Counted from the stretch's first letter, positions 46,125 through 58,118 are shown. The stretch: DNA of 64,000 nucleotides from Xenopus tropicalis (GCF_000004195.4 NC_030680.2:2048964-2112963), one strand, 5' to 3'. Translations and numbers: made by a program. The notes: generated from the letters alone by a model not told the origin.

Positions 46125-46895
46125 GATTCCCTTTTCTCTGTAATAATAAAACAGTATCTGTACTTGATCCCAACTAAGATATAATTACCCCTTATTGGGG
46201 CAGAACAGCCCTATTGGGTTTATTTAATGGTTAAATGATTCCCTTTTCTCTGTAATAATAAAACAGTATCTGTACTTGATCCCAACTAAGATATAATTAC
46301 CCCTTATTGGGGCAGAACAGCCCTATTGGGTTTATTTAATGGTTAAATGATTCCCTTTTCTCTGTAATAATAAAACAGTATCTGTACTTGATCCCAACTA
46401 AGATATAATTACCCCTTATTGGGGCAGAACAGCCCTATTGGGTTTATTTCATGGTTAAATGATTCCCTTTTCTCTGTAATAATAAAACAGTACCTGTACT
46501 TGATCCCAACTAAGATATAATTACCCCTTATTGGGGCAGAACAGCCCTATTGGGTTTATTTCATGGTTAAATGATTCCCTTTTCTCTGTAATAATAAAAC
46601 AGTACCTGTACTTGATCCCAACTAAGATATAATTACCCCTTATTGGGGCAGAACAGCCCTATTGGGTTTATTTCATGGTTAAATGATTCCCTTTTCTCTG
46701 TAATAATAAAACAGTACCTGTACTTGATCCCAACTAAGATATAATTACCCCTTATTGGGGCAGAACAGTCCTATTGGGTTTATTTAATGGTTAAATGATT
46801 CCCTTTTCTCTGTAATAATAAAACAGTACCTGTACTTGATCCCAACTAAGATATAATTACCCCTTATTGGGGCAGAACAGTCCTATTGGGTTTAA
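46125..46895. repeat. 112-bp tandem repeat, about 6.9 copies
   Basis: Unit with 'gattcccttttctctgtaat' and 'taattaccccttattggggc'; unit starts at 46125 and 46237 give 112 bp. Copies are almost identical. Directly follows the TTAA at the right end of the piggyBac-like element. Confidence 0.95.
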
Positions 46896-47742
46896 TTACT
46901 GTTTGAATAACCTGTCCCCTTCGCTTCACCAAAAAATTTGTGAAACTGAAAAAAATTTGCGACACCCATTGAAGTCAATAGGTGACATTTTTTACACATG
47001 ACAGTTTTTCATATACCAACTGGTAGCAAATGTCTATACAACGTACGACTCCTAAGCTTCTACCATTTATATAGTCTTTGATTTGCTAATTTCTCCCAAA
47101 GAGCATGGGGTACATTGGACTCCTCTTCCACAGGATGGGCCTTCGCTAAGGGGACGTTTCTCTATGGAGGGTGTTGTGTAACTACACCTCCCACTGCCAC
47201 ATGTAAGTGCAAAGTGAACTAAATAAGTAGATGGACGCCAGGAGCTCTTGCAAAACAGAATAACAACTGGTTTATTAATGCAGACAAAGATGGTATAGCA
47301 GGGTTCAGCTATTATACTCACAGCACACAAGGGGTTAAAGCAAGGCAAACTCAGTAGATGTAGTAGATATGGAACAGTTCTGCACCACTGCGGATAGTAT
47401 TGGGAAATAGTCTTTATCCTTAGTTTGTCCCCCTAATTGGACCGGATCCCAAACAGCGGACGTGGCCCCTACAATAAGGCAGCAGAGCCTGTAGCGGAGT
47501 CTAATCCTCTAACCTCCTAGTTGGAGCCACAAACTGCCCTTACTAAATAAGTCTGACTGTCTCATGTTGCTAAACGTTCTATAACAGAAGATATCCTCAG
47601 CTTGCTGTTCCCTCGTTCACGGGGTCCCTGCTCCCCGACTCCCCAGTATTTGTCACCCTTAGGGACTAACATTGGGCCAATAACAGGGTATATGTTATAC
47701 CAAATAGTTCCATCAATCCTTGCACTGTAAAGAGGGGCAGTT
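46896..47742. other. Intergenic, possible LTR-like relic
   Basis: No gene supported. 47220-47340 ('ggtttattaatgcagacaaa') resembles a repeat-derived segment, without definable ends. Confidence 0.35.
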
Positions 47743-48305
47743 ACATCTTAAAGGGAAACTAAACCCTGCGGCACAGCGCGGCTCAACCAAACGTTACTCG
47801 GCTGTTGCCGGACTACAAATCCCAGAATAATGTAACATATAATGAAGGGTGAGGCATGCTGGGAGCTGTAGTCCAGCAACATCAGGGTTGTATTCTTAAA
47901 GCAATATTGCCCAATAAAACTTTCCCAGCTCTCTAGGGCCCGCATTGGCAGAAATGCAAAAGAATCCCCCAATGAGAATCCCAGCTGATGTGAGTAAATC
48001 CGGCTCCCTGTTCTCTGTTCCTGCAATTGGAGTTGGGAGCAATAAGCACAGTTTCCCAGCACTGAACAAGTCTGTCCCTTTATCCCCATGTCTGATTCCT
48101 GTGCCATATAATGAGGGGAAAATGCCATCATTATCTCTATATGTAAGGTACCAGCAAGGGGCCTGACACAGGGAATCAGCATTCTCATTGGTCACTTCTC
48201 CTGCATCTATAATGAAGGGAAAATGCCATCATTATCTCTATATGTAAGGTACCAGCAAGGGGCCTGACACAGGGAATCAGCATTCTCATTGGTCACTTCT
48301 CCTGT
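47743..48305 (-). mobile_element. MITE, same family as 10968-11558, with an internal duplication
   Basis: Begins 'cttaaagggaaactaaaccc' and matches the first copy in reverse orientation, including the 'ggcatgctgggagctgtagt' block (47853-47872). Its other end is lost. A segment of about 92 bp (48121-48212) is repeated at once (48213-48305). Confidence 0.8.
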
Positions 48306-48639
48306 GTATATATTTTTTTCCTTCAACCTCCATAGAGAACTAGGTGGAACCTACAAATGATCCCATTGGCACAGAGACACAGGTGCATCATGGGTACAGG
48401 TACATATAAACTAGCGCTGCCCTATTATACACATTGTATGACAGGATATCAATACAAACAAGCTTTAGCTCAGTATTTAGACATAACTTGTTTATAACAG
48501 ACTCCCAAATATTCCCATATCCCCATCCCCCAAAATATCAGCTCAGGAGATAATTGGGGCTTTTTCCAACCAAAACACATTCTGAACTCTCTCCTTCTAC
48601 AAATGACTCTCTCTAACACTCACATTACACTGACCAAAG
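48306..48639. other. Intergenic, nothing recognised
   Basis: No element end, exon or repeat is supported in this stretch. Confidence 0.4.
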
Positions 48640-49604
48640 CAAAGGGTTGCTGAGCAGCCTGGGGGTTCCATACAGACTGGGGGGTGCCATACAGACGGGG
48701 GGTGCCATGCAGAAGGGGGGTGCCATACAGACTGGGGGTGCCATACACAGCCTGTTTATAATAGTGAGACACAAACTCTGAGCTCAGTGTCAGTCACTTT
48801 GCATCCTGGGAAGGAACATAGTGTTTGTGCAGAGGTTCCCCTGTACATGTTGTTCTGCCTATACACCTACTGGCACAGTTTGGCCTCTCCCCGTGTGTAA
48901 TGCACACACACCCCCATGCAACTGCTTCATAAACACTGTGACAGAAGTTATTGGGCTGTGTGTGTGGGTGTATATAAAAGCCCCAGTGCTAAAGCTAGTA
49001 ATATTCTGTACCTTAGCCCTGGGGGGAGTGTAAGGGGCAGATACAGTCACTGTGTTACATACAGAGAAACCTTTACACTGGGGCAGTTTATTCCCAGAGG
49101 GGCTGTTTGTAACAGCAAAGTGACTGGAACTTTTGTCACAGCTTCTGCCTCTGTTTCCAACCTTTGTAACTTATATTTGTTACACAGCTCAGTATTTGGG
49201 GTCATTACAAGGGGGAAAGAGAAGCCCCACAATAAGGATTCAGCTAAAGTCTCTCCCCAAGCTCAAAGTGCCAGAGCAGGACTTCAGTTATTTAGGGAGC
49301 AGCCAGACAGGACTGTGATTGGTTGGCCTGTATGCATGTAGGGAACAGGCAGAGACTAGAGCAAGCAGGCAGGGGAAAGAAGAATATTGTGAGTCGCTCC
49401 CTAAGCTCAGTGACATCAGCCAAGAGCAGACTGAGCATGTGCAGTAGTTGGGCAAAAGATGGAGAGCTACTGTGGGCATCTTCAGGGGCATGGGGCTTTA
49501 TTTCTATAGAGCTTTGGGGATGTTGGGCTGGTACAGGGGCTCAAACCCCACAGCTAAACATTTCTAGCCATATTCTTTTTTAGGGTTTACTTGTCCTTTA
49601 AGGA
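48640..49604 (-). mobile_element. Interspersed 1-kb repeat, copy 2 (inverted)
   Basis: Reverse complement of 30205-31215 across nearly its full length, with a matching end 'ttagggtttacttgtccttt'. The short tandem ('ggggggtgccatacagac', 48660-48745) is present here too. The copy lacks the long poly-T of the first. Confidence 0.8.
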
Positions 49605-49796
49605 ATAGTCACAGTCTGTATCTACCCCCATTTTACACTTAGACCCTTGTAGTATTACATCAGTGTATTTCTTTTTGCCCATTGGCTGATTATCAACAGT
49701 ATTTATAATTTCAGAGACATAGATACCTGTTTCTGCCTCCTTCTCAGTGGTGCAACAAGTGTAATGCAAGTGTGGCTTAGCCCCTGTGTGTTTATT

Positions 49797-49870
49797 CAAA
49801 AAATAGCAGCAACATTTCGAGGGTGTACCCCTTCATCAGGCATACGCCCCCCAAACATTGCTGCTATTTA
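49797..49870 (-). ncRNA. Candidate hammerhead ribozyme in a retroelement end
   Basis: Minus strand: outer helix 'aaatagcagc' pairs with 'gctgctattt' over at least 10 bp; then CUGAUGA (49839-49833), helix II AGGG/CCCU, GAAA (49818-49815), U, and a GUU triplet (49813-49811) before GCUGC. All core bases match the hammerhead consensus. The 5' arm has an unpaired stretch of about 20 bases before CUGAUGA, which is long. The context ('tttgaataaac' downstream on that strand) resembles Penelope-type ends. Not tested by folding. Confidence 0.5.
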
Positions 49871-52146
49871 GGCAGTTAGGGTTGGGCCCCCGTACCAGTA
49901 CCGCTCTAGGGGAGTAAGGCAGTTAGGGTTGGGCCCCCGTACCAGTACCGCTCTAGGGGAGTAAGGCAGTTAGGGTTGGGCCCCCATACCAGTACCGCTC
50001 TAGGGGAGTAAGGCAGTTAGGGTTGGGCCCCCTTACCAGTACCGCTCTAGGGGTGTAAGGCAGTTAGGGTTGGGCCCCCTTACCAGTACCACTCTAGGGG
50101 TGTAAGGCAGTTAGGGTTGGGCCCCCGTACCAGTACCACTCTAGGGGTGTAAGGCAGTTAGGGTTGGGCCCCCTTACCAGTACCACTCTAGGGGTGTAAG
50201 GCAGTTAGGGTTGGGCCCCCGTACCAGTACTGCTCTAGGGGTGTAAGGCAGTTAGGGTTGGGCCCCGTACCAGTACCACTCTAGGGGTGTAAGGCAGTTA
50301 GGGTATGGCCCCCGTACCAGTACCACTCTAGGGGTGTAAGGCAGTTAGGGTTGGGCCCCCGTACCAGTACCACTCTAGGGGTGTAAGGCAGTTAGGGTTG
50401 GGCCCCCGTACCAGTACCGCTCTAGGGGAGTAAGGCAGTTAGGGTTGGGCCCCCATACCAGTACCACTCTAGGGGTGTAAGGCAGTTAGGGTTGGGCCCC
50501 CTTACCAGTACCACTCTAGGGGTGTAAGGCAGTTAGGGTTGGGCCCCCGTACCAGTACCACTCTAGGGGTGTAAGGCAGTTAGGGTTGGGCCCCCTTACC
50601 AGTACCACTCTAGGGGTGTAAGGCAGTTAGGGTTGGGCCCCCGTACCAGTACTGCTCTAGGGGTGTAAGGCAGTTAGGGTTGGGCCCCCGTACCAGTACC
50701 ACTCTAGGGGTGTAAGGCAGTTAGGGTATGGCCCCCGTACCAGTACCGCTCTAGGGGAGTAAGGCAGTTAGGGTTGGGCCCCCGTACCAGTACCACTCTA
50801 GGGGTGTAAGGCAGTTAGGGTTGGGCCCCCGTACCAGTACCACTCTAGGGGTGTAAGGCAGTTAGGGTTGGGCCCCCATACCAGTACCGCTCTAGGCATG
50901 TAAGGCAGTTAGGGTTGGGCCCCGTACCAGTACCGCTCTAGGCATGTAAGGCAGTTAGGGTTGGGCCCCCGTACCAGTACCGCTCTAGGGGTGTAAGGCA
51001 GTTAGGGTTGGGCCCCGTACCAGTACCACTCTATGGGTGTAAGGCAGTTAGGGTTGGGCCCCTGTACCAGTACCACTCTAGGGGTGTAAGGCAGTTAGGG
51101 TTGGGCCCCTGTACCAGTACCGCTCTAGGGGTGTAAGGCAGTTAGGGTTGAGCCCCCGTACCAGTACCACTCTAGGGGTGTAAGGCAGTTAGGGTTGAGC
51201 CCCCGTACCAGTACCACTCTAGGGGTGTAAGGCAGTTAGGGTTGAGCCCCCGTACCAGTACCACTCTAGGGGTGTAAGGCAGTTAGGGTTGAGCCCCCGT
51301 ACCAGTACCACTCTAGGGGTGTAAGGCAGTTAGGGTTGAGCCCCCGTACCAGTACCACTCTAGGGGTGTAAGGCAGTTAGGGTTGGGCCCCCGTACCAGT
51401 ACCACTCTAGGGGTGTAAGGCAGTTAGGGTTAGGCCCCCGTACCAGTACCACTCTAGGGGAGTAAGGCAGTTAGGGTTGGCCACCTTACCAGTACCACTC
51501 TAGGGGTGTAAGGCAGTTAGGGTTGGCCACCTTACCAGTACCACTCTAGGGGTGTAAGGCAGTTAGGGTTGGGCCACGTACCAGTACTGCTTTAGGGGTG
51601 TAAGGCAGTTAGGGTTGGGCCACGTACCAGTACCACTCTAGGGGTGTAAGGCAGTTAGGGTTGGGCCCCCGTACCAGTACCACTCTAGGGGTGTAAGGCA
51701 GTTAGGGTTGGGCCCCCGTACCAGTACCACTCTAGGGGTGTAAGGCAGTTAGGGTTGGGCCCCCGTACCAGTACCGCTCTAGGGGTGTAAGGCAGTTAGG
51801 GTTGGGCCCCCGTACCAGTACCACTCTAGGGGTGTAAGGCAGTTAGGGTTGGGCCCCCATACCAGTACCACTCTAGGGGTGTAAGGCAGTTAGGGTTGGG
51901 CCCCCATACCAGTACCACTCTAGGGGTGTAAGGCAGTTAGGGTTGGGCCCCCGTACCAGTACCACTCTAGGGGTGTAAGGCAGTTAGGGTTGGGCCCCCA
52001 TACCAGTACCGCTCTAGGGGTGTAAGGCAGTTAGGGATGGGCCCCCGTACCAGTACCGCTCTAGGGGTGTAAGGCAGTTAGGGTTGGGCCCCCGTACCAG
52101 TACCACTCTAGGCATGTAAGGCAGTTAGGGTTGGCCCCCTTACCAG
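49871..52146. repeat. 47-bp minisatellite, about 48 copies
   Basis: Unit 'ggcagttagggttgggcccc' plus 'gtaccagtaccactctagg'; first starts at 49871 and 49918. Each unit contains TTAGGGTT. Variants: cgctc or cactc, ggagt or gggtgt, gtacc or ttacc. Confidence 0.95.
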
Positions 52147-54048
52147 TTTGGGGGGTATTTGGGAGTGTTTGGGGGGTGTTTGGGGAGTATTTGGGGGGTA
52201 TTTGGGGAGTGTTTGGGGAGTATATTTGGGGAGTATTTGGGGAGTGTTTGGGGGAGTGTTTGGGGAGTATATTTGGGGAGTGTTTGGGGGTATTTGGGGA
52301 GTGTTTGGGGGAGTGTTTGGGGAGTGTTTGGGGGAGTATTTGGGGAGTGTTTGGGGAGTATTTTGGGAGTGTTTGGGGAGTGTTTGGGCAGTATTTGGGG
52401 AGTGTTTGGGGGAGTGTTTGGGGAGTGTTTGGGGAGTGTTTGGGGGGTATTTGGGGAGTGTTTGGGGAGAATTTTGGGAGTGTTTGGGGAGAATTTTGGG
52501 AGAATTTGGGGAGTGTTTGGGGGGTATTTGGGAGTGTTTGGGGGAGTATTTGGGGAGTGTTTGGGGAGAATTTTGGGAGTGTTTGGGGAGTATTTGGGGA
52601 GTGTTTGGGGGGTGTTTGGGGGAGTATTTGGGGAGTGTTTGGGGGAGTATTTGGGGAGTGTTTGGGGGTATTTGGGGAGTGTTTGGGGGAGTATTTGGGG
52701 GAGTGTTTGGGGGGTATTTGGGGAGAATTTGGGGAGTGTTTGGGGGGTATTTGGGGAGATTTTGGGGGAGTATTTGGGGAGTGTTTGGGGGAGTATTTGG
52801 GGAGTGTTTGGGGAGTGTTTGGGGGAGTGTTTGGGGGAGTATTTGGGGAGTGTTTGGGGAGAATTTGGGGAGTATTTGGGGAGTGTTTGTGGGAGTATTT
52901 GGGGAGTGTTTGGGGGAGTATTTGGGGAGAATTTTGGGAGTGTTTGGGGAGTATTTGGGGAGTGTTTGGGGGAGTATTTGGGGAGTGTTTGGGGAGAATT
53001 TGGGGAGTGTTTGGGGGGTATTTGGGGAATAATTGGGGAGTGTTTGGGGGAGTGTTTGGGGAGTGTTTGGGGGGTGTTTGGGGAGTGTTTGTGGGAGTAT
53101 TTGGGGAGTGTTTGGGGAATGTTTGGGGGAGTATTTGGGGAGTGTTTGGGGAGTATTTGGGGAGTATTTGGGGAGTGTTTGGGGGGTATTTGGGGGGTGT
53201 TTGGGGTGTATTTGGGGAGTATTTGTACCAAACCAACCATATAATACCCCAGCGTTTGTATTTGGCACCCAAGTACATCATCATGATGTCATCATTTCAT
53301 GCTAACCCCCCCACCAAACAGGGAAATATAGGAGTGTTTGGGGAGTGTTTGGGGAGAATTTGGGGAGTGTTTGGGGGGTATTTGGGGAGTGTTTGGGGGA
53401 GTATTTGGGGAGTGTTTGGGGAGAATTTGGGGGGTATTTGGGGAATGTTTGGGGGAGTATTTGGGGAGTGTTTGGGGGAGTATTTGGGGAGTGTTTGGGG
53501 AATGTTTGGGGGAGTGTTTGGGGAGTATTTGGGGAGTGTTTGGGGAGTGTTTGGGGTGTATTTGGGGAGTATTTCTACCAAACCAACCATATAATACCCC
53601 AGCGTTTGTATTTGGCACCCAAGTACATCATCATGATGTCATCATTTCATGCTAACCCCCCCACCAAACAGGGAAATATAGGAGTGTTTGGGGAGTATAT
53701 TTGGGGAGTGTTTGGGGGTATTTGGGGAGTGTTTGGGGGAGTATTTGGGGAGTGTTTGGGGAGTATTTTGGGAGTATTTGGGGAGTGTTTGGGGAGTATT
53801 TGGGGAGTGTTTGGGGGGTATTTGGGGAGTGTTTGGGGAGAATTTGGGGAGTGTTTGGGGAGTGTTTGGGGAGTATTTGGGGAGTGTTTGGGGGAGTATT
53901 TGGGGAGTGTTTGGGGAGTATTTGGGGAGTGTTTGGGGGAGTGTTTGGGGGAGTGTTTGGGGGAGTATTTGGGGAGTGTTTGGGGGAGTGTTTGGGGGAG
54001 TGTTTGGGGAGTATTTGGGGAGTGTTTGGGGTGTATTTGGGGAGTATT
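52147..54048. repeat. 11-bp G-rich minisatellite with three copies of a 105-bp spacer
   Basis: Units of 'tttggggagtg' or 'tttgggggagta' repeat for about 1.9 kb, G-rich on the plus strand. A spacer of about 105 bp ('taccaaaccaaccatataat' at its start, 'catcatgatgtcatcat' within) occurs at 53226-53330, 53574-53690 and 54049-54155, dividing the array into blocks. Long frames with GVFGECLG-like repeats are open on both strands; all are by-products of unit length and composition. Confidence 0.95.
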
Positions 54049-54242
54049 TGTACCAAACCCACCATATAATACCCCAGCATTTGTATTTGGCACCCAAGTA
54101 CGTCATCATGATGTCATCATTTCATGCTAACCCCCCCACCAAACAGGGAAATATATATAAAAAACATAAACCATAGGGGTGAGTGTGCCCTTTTGCTACG
54201 CAGATTTGTGGGTGTATAATTGTTTCTATACCCCATACTGAA

Positions 54243-55062
54243 ATGAATCACCCCGTGTGGCTTAACTCTGAGGTAAAGAAGTTAATAGGGAGAAAAAGGA
54301 AAGCTTTTAAGAAATATAAGTCAGAGGGGACAGTAGCTGCGTTTAATGATTATAAACACTATAACAAGTGTGTAAAACAGCAATCCGGAAGGCAAAGATA
54401 GAAAATGAGGAGCGCATCGTGGCCGAGGCCAAGACTAACCCCAAAAAGTTTTTTAAGTATATTAATAGTAAAAAGATGCAGGTTGAGGGTGTGGCCCCAT
54501 TGAGTTACAATAACAATATGGTTACAGCGGGTACAGAAAAGGCAGATGTGCTTAACCAGTTCTTTTCTTCTGTGTATACAGTAGGGGGAGCCAGTGGGCC
54601 AAGTCCCACCCAATAGCTGCACTGTTGCCTCAGCTCCAACTACACAGTGGTTGGCACAGGATATGGTGCTTAAAGGGTTACACACGATAAATGTAAACAA
54701 GGCACCGGGGCCAGATGGAATACACCCTCGGGTACTGAGAGAGCTAGGGGCAGAATTGCAGTGGCCCTTGTTTCTGATATTCTCAGACTCTCTTTCATCA
54801 GGTATGGTACCTAGGGATTGGAAGAAGGCGAATGTCACTCCCATATTTATACAGGGAGTAAGATCTCAGCCTGGCAATTATAGGCCTGTAAGTCTGACAT
54901 CCGTGGTGGGCAAGTTATTTGAAGGCTTGTTAAGGGATCACATTCAAAATTATGTAGTGGAGAATGGCATTATGGGTAGGAATCAGCATGGCTTTATGAA
55001 GGACAGGTCATGTCAGGCCAATTTAATTGCTTTTTATGATGAGGTAAGTAAGAAGCTGGACA
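54243..55062 (+). pseudogene. CR1 reverse transcriptase, first part
   Basis: Three frames broken by shifts near 54380 and 54610. Motifs in order: HPVWLNSEVKKLIGRKRKAFKKY, which is the pre-RT region; KFFKYINSKK and LNQFFSSVYT; then PGPDGIHPRVLRELG, SGMVPRDWKKANV, NYRPVSLTSVVGKLFEGLL and QHGFMKDRSCQANLIAFYDEV. It stops being LINE-like at the codons for LDSG, where the tandem array begins. Confidence 0.85.
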
Positions 55063-55899
55063 GTGGGGGGGCAGAAGTCAGACAGTGGGGGGGCAGTAGT
55101 CGGACATTGGGGGGGCAGAAGTGGGACAGTGGGGTGCAGTAGTGGGACAGTGGGGGGGCAGTAGTCAGACAGTGGGGGGGCAGTAGTGGGACAGTGGGGG
55201 GGCAGTAGTTGGACAGTGGCAGGGAAGTAGTGGGACAGTTGGGGGGGCAGTAGTGGGACAGTGGGGGGCAGTAGTGGGACAGTGGGGGGGCAGTAGTGGG
55301 ACAGTGGGGGGGCAGTAGTCGGACAGTGGGGGGGCAGTAGTGGACAGTGGGGGGCAGTAGTGGGACAGTGGGGGGGAGTAGTGGGACAGTGGGGGGGCAG
55401 TAGTGGGACAGTGGGGGGCAGTAGTGGGACAGTGGGGGGGAGTAGTGGGACAGTGGGGGGCAGTAGTGGGACAGTGGGGAGGCAGTAGTCGGACAGAGGG
55501 GAGGGCAGTAGTCGGACAGAGGGGAGGGCAGTAGTAGGGGGTGCAGTAGTGGGACAGTGGGGGGCAGTAGTGGGACAGTGGGGGGGCAGTAGTGGGACAG
55601 TGGGGGTGCAGTAGTGGGACAGAGGGGAGGGCAGTAGTGGGACAGTGGGGGGGCAGTAGTGGGACAGAGGGAGGGCAGTAGTGGGACAGTGGGGGGGCAG
55701 TAGTGGGAGAGTGAGGGGGCAGTAGTCGGAGAGTGGGGGGGCAGTAGTCAAACAGTGGGGGGGCAGTAGTCAGACAGTGGGGGGGCAGTAGTCAGACAGT
55801 GGGGGGGCAGTAGTCAGACAGTGGGGGGCAGTAGTCAGACAGTGGGGGGCAGTAGTCAGACAGTGGGGGGCAGTAGTGGGACAGTGGGGATGCAGTAGA
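55056..55899. repeat. 22-bp minisatellite derived from CR1 codons, about 38 copies
   Basis: Unit 'ggacagtgggggggcagtag' with variable G-run length. The last unit reads 'acagtggggatgcagtag' and continues straight into the RT frame (D-A-V-D-I-I-Y-L-D-F), while the first unit continues from LDSG. The unit is therefore the local coding DNA, amplified in place. Confidence 0.9.
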
Positions 55900-55968
55900 T
55901 ATAATCTATCTGGATTTTGCCAAAGCATTTGATACCGTTCCCCACAAACGACTGTTTCTAAGCTAAGG
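55899..55968 (+). pseudogene. CR1 reverse transcriptase, continuation after the array
   Basis: The frame encodes IIYLDFAKAFDTVPHKRLF, the RT motif with the first catalytic Asp, then a stop. In the CR1 at 34.2-39.4 kb the equivalent residues follow directly after a 'LDAG' segment without an array. Confidence 0.9.
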
Positions 55969-56045
55969 TCTATTGGTCTTAGTGAAGTCATTTGCACGCG
56001 GGTAGGAAACTGGCTACAGGATCGGGTACAGAGGGGGGTTGTTAA

Positions 56046-58118
56046 TGTATAGTGCCCCCCAGTGTATGTGACATTATATAGGGCAGAACAGTCTGTGTGT
56101 AAATTCAGCCCACTAATCTCATGTTAGTAGGGACTCTAGGCACCGGCCCTAAATACGCCCCATATGGGGCGCCATGCGCATGTGACGTCACACTTCCGCC
56201 GCGCAACCCAACCCCCTTCCCCTCACCCCCCAGCTCCGTTCCCTGGATTTCCTATGGAAATCTGTACCACAGACAGGGGGCATTAAAAAAAATAATATAT
56301 ATGCACCCCAGGGCCGCCCCCCAAAACCTGCCGCCCTAGGCACGAGTGCCTATATACAAATACGGCTCTGAGTAGGAAATAGACTTTTTTTAAGAAACAG
56401 TGGCCTATGGGGTATATAATGGGCTGTGAGTGAGGGGGTGGGGCAGTTCATGGTCCCTACCCCTGAGGGGACTAATCCACCCAAGTTACACCAATACCCA
56501 CAATACAAACACAAATATGTTTATACGACAGAAACTATTTTTACAAATAAAGAAACCACAAGATGTTTAAAGACCACAATTTATTATGGAGGTAACAATC
56601 TCACTGGAAACGGACAAGGATTCTTCCTCTCTGAATCGGGGCTTTTGGGCCGCACCTAATGCCCCCGACCAACTGTGACTTGCCCTGTTATATCCCTTAC
56701 CCATAATTCCCATAGGGGTATATGGGAGACTCACAAAAACCCCAAAGAGTATAAAGGTCTGTAGCTCTATGTGATCACTAGTGATTATTTAGTAAACGTG
56801 ATTCTGTATCAGTTTAATGTTCCCTTTAATCCTGTTCCATAGGGAAACCTTTGTGTCCCCCATGCAGCTCCCATGATGTTGGGGAGGGAGAGCACCCATG
56901 GGTGTTTGCAGCTGAGACTGTGAAGACTTGAAGAGCAGAAGGATCTGAGGGGGGTTATTGGTGCATCCAAACAGCACCTACCTCTTTGCTCATTTATTTC
57001 CCCTTTATTTGGTTCTGCACATTTCCCACCCACTTAGATTGTTAGCTCTGGGGGGTAGAGACCTATTCCCTCTTGTGTATTTTGAATCCTGAATATAATG
57101 AATGTATTTACTGATTAATGTATATGCACATACCAGTAGCAGTGGATACAGCTATACATACACACAGCAGCCATATTGTGCTGTTAATGTTACATCTGCA
57201 GAAATCATTGCATGAAAGAGTTAACAAGACAATAACGGCAATGAATAGAGCTGAATAGGAAATATAAAGTCAATCCCAGGAACTATAGGGCAGACTGTGA
57301 GCTCTTGGGCAAGGAATCCCACGGGAGGAGCCTCTCGTTTCTATGTATAAATGAACACAGAGGGGCCGGAGTTATTCTGTGTCTCATACAGCTCCCAATT
57401 CACTTTCATAGGATTCAGATTCTCCAAATTACGTCTTTGCCATTGGTCTGACCAAGTACAGACAGTACAGAGCTCTGCCGGCCCAAGAGCCCGAGGGTCC
57501 CACAGTGGGAATTCCGTGTGGGGACCCCACATTCGCTGTTCATTCCTTATGAGATTGTTGCTGGGGGACAAGCCTATTGTGGGGCCATTGAAGCACAAAA
57601 GGCCAGAAATGTCAATATAAATAAAAGCCTTTGCTTTTTCACTACATTTCTATGATCTTCATGAAACCGTCCCATCCGGAGCTGAGGGGCCGCTGCATGG
57701 GGAATAACTTTGTAACTTGGTAAGTTTCTACTATAAAGGTTTAAGTTCCCCTTTATGGGAATCCCTAACAGGAGCAGGGAACTGACACAATAGCAAAGCA
57801 TTTAATCTCACACTACAAACTGCTTAATCCCCATCCCTAATCCATCACTCATCTGTTGTTGCTTCCTATTGGCTGCTGCTGCCTGGGGCCCCTGTCTGGC
57901 AAAGGCTGATTGGCTGCAGCTCAGGGATCACTGACAGGGAATCTGTTGGATTAAAACATTACTTTACTCTGCATATTTCTTTCTAGAAGCATATAATAGT
58001 ATTTCACACAATACAGGTATGGGATCTGTTATCTGGAATTATAGCTTTAAAGCAATATCTTTGTTTCTCTGTAATAGTAACACAGTAACTGGTACCGGAT
58101 GAAGCAGATCTGTTTGCC
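56046..58118. other. Intergenic region between the CR1 fragment and the TCAF gene end
   Basis: 56125-56375 resembles a degraded MITE ('ctctaggcaccggccct' and, later, 'ccgccctaggcac'). 57340-57620 has moderately long frames on both strands and an 'aataaaag' at about 57619 but no recognisable domain. On the minus strand the nearest AATAAA for the TCAF gene is at about 56990-57020, over 1 kb past the stop. Confidence 0.4.

Larger units (their letters stand above)
54180..56045 (+). mobile_element. CR1-clade LINE fragment split by a minisatellite
   Basis: Contains only the middle of ORF2: a piece before the RT (54183-54616), RT motifs (54660-55060), then 55900-56040 with YLDFAKAFDTVPH. The endonuclease and the end of ORF2 are absent; a stop follows at about 55965. 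Related to the CR1 at 34.2-39.4 kb but clearly diverged. Confidence 0.85.

Noticed and set aside
49871..52146. Interstitial telomere
   Set aside because: TTAGGGTT occurs once per 47-bp unit and is not in tandem, so it is a minisatellite.
52061..54130. Long Gly/Val/Phe-rich (plus) and Pro/Asn/Thr-rich (minus) repeat proteins
   Set aside because: They are by-products of an 11-bp G-rich unit open on both strands and in several frames.
55023..55751. Minus-strand Pro/His/Cys-rich ORF
   Set aside because: It lies wholly in the 22-bp array on the antisense strand of a LINE fragment.
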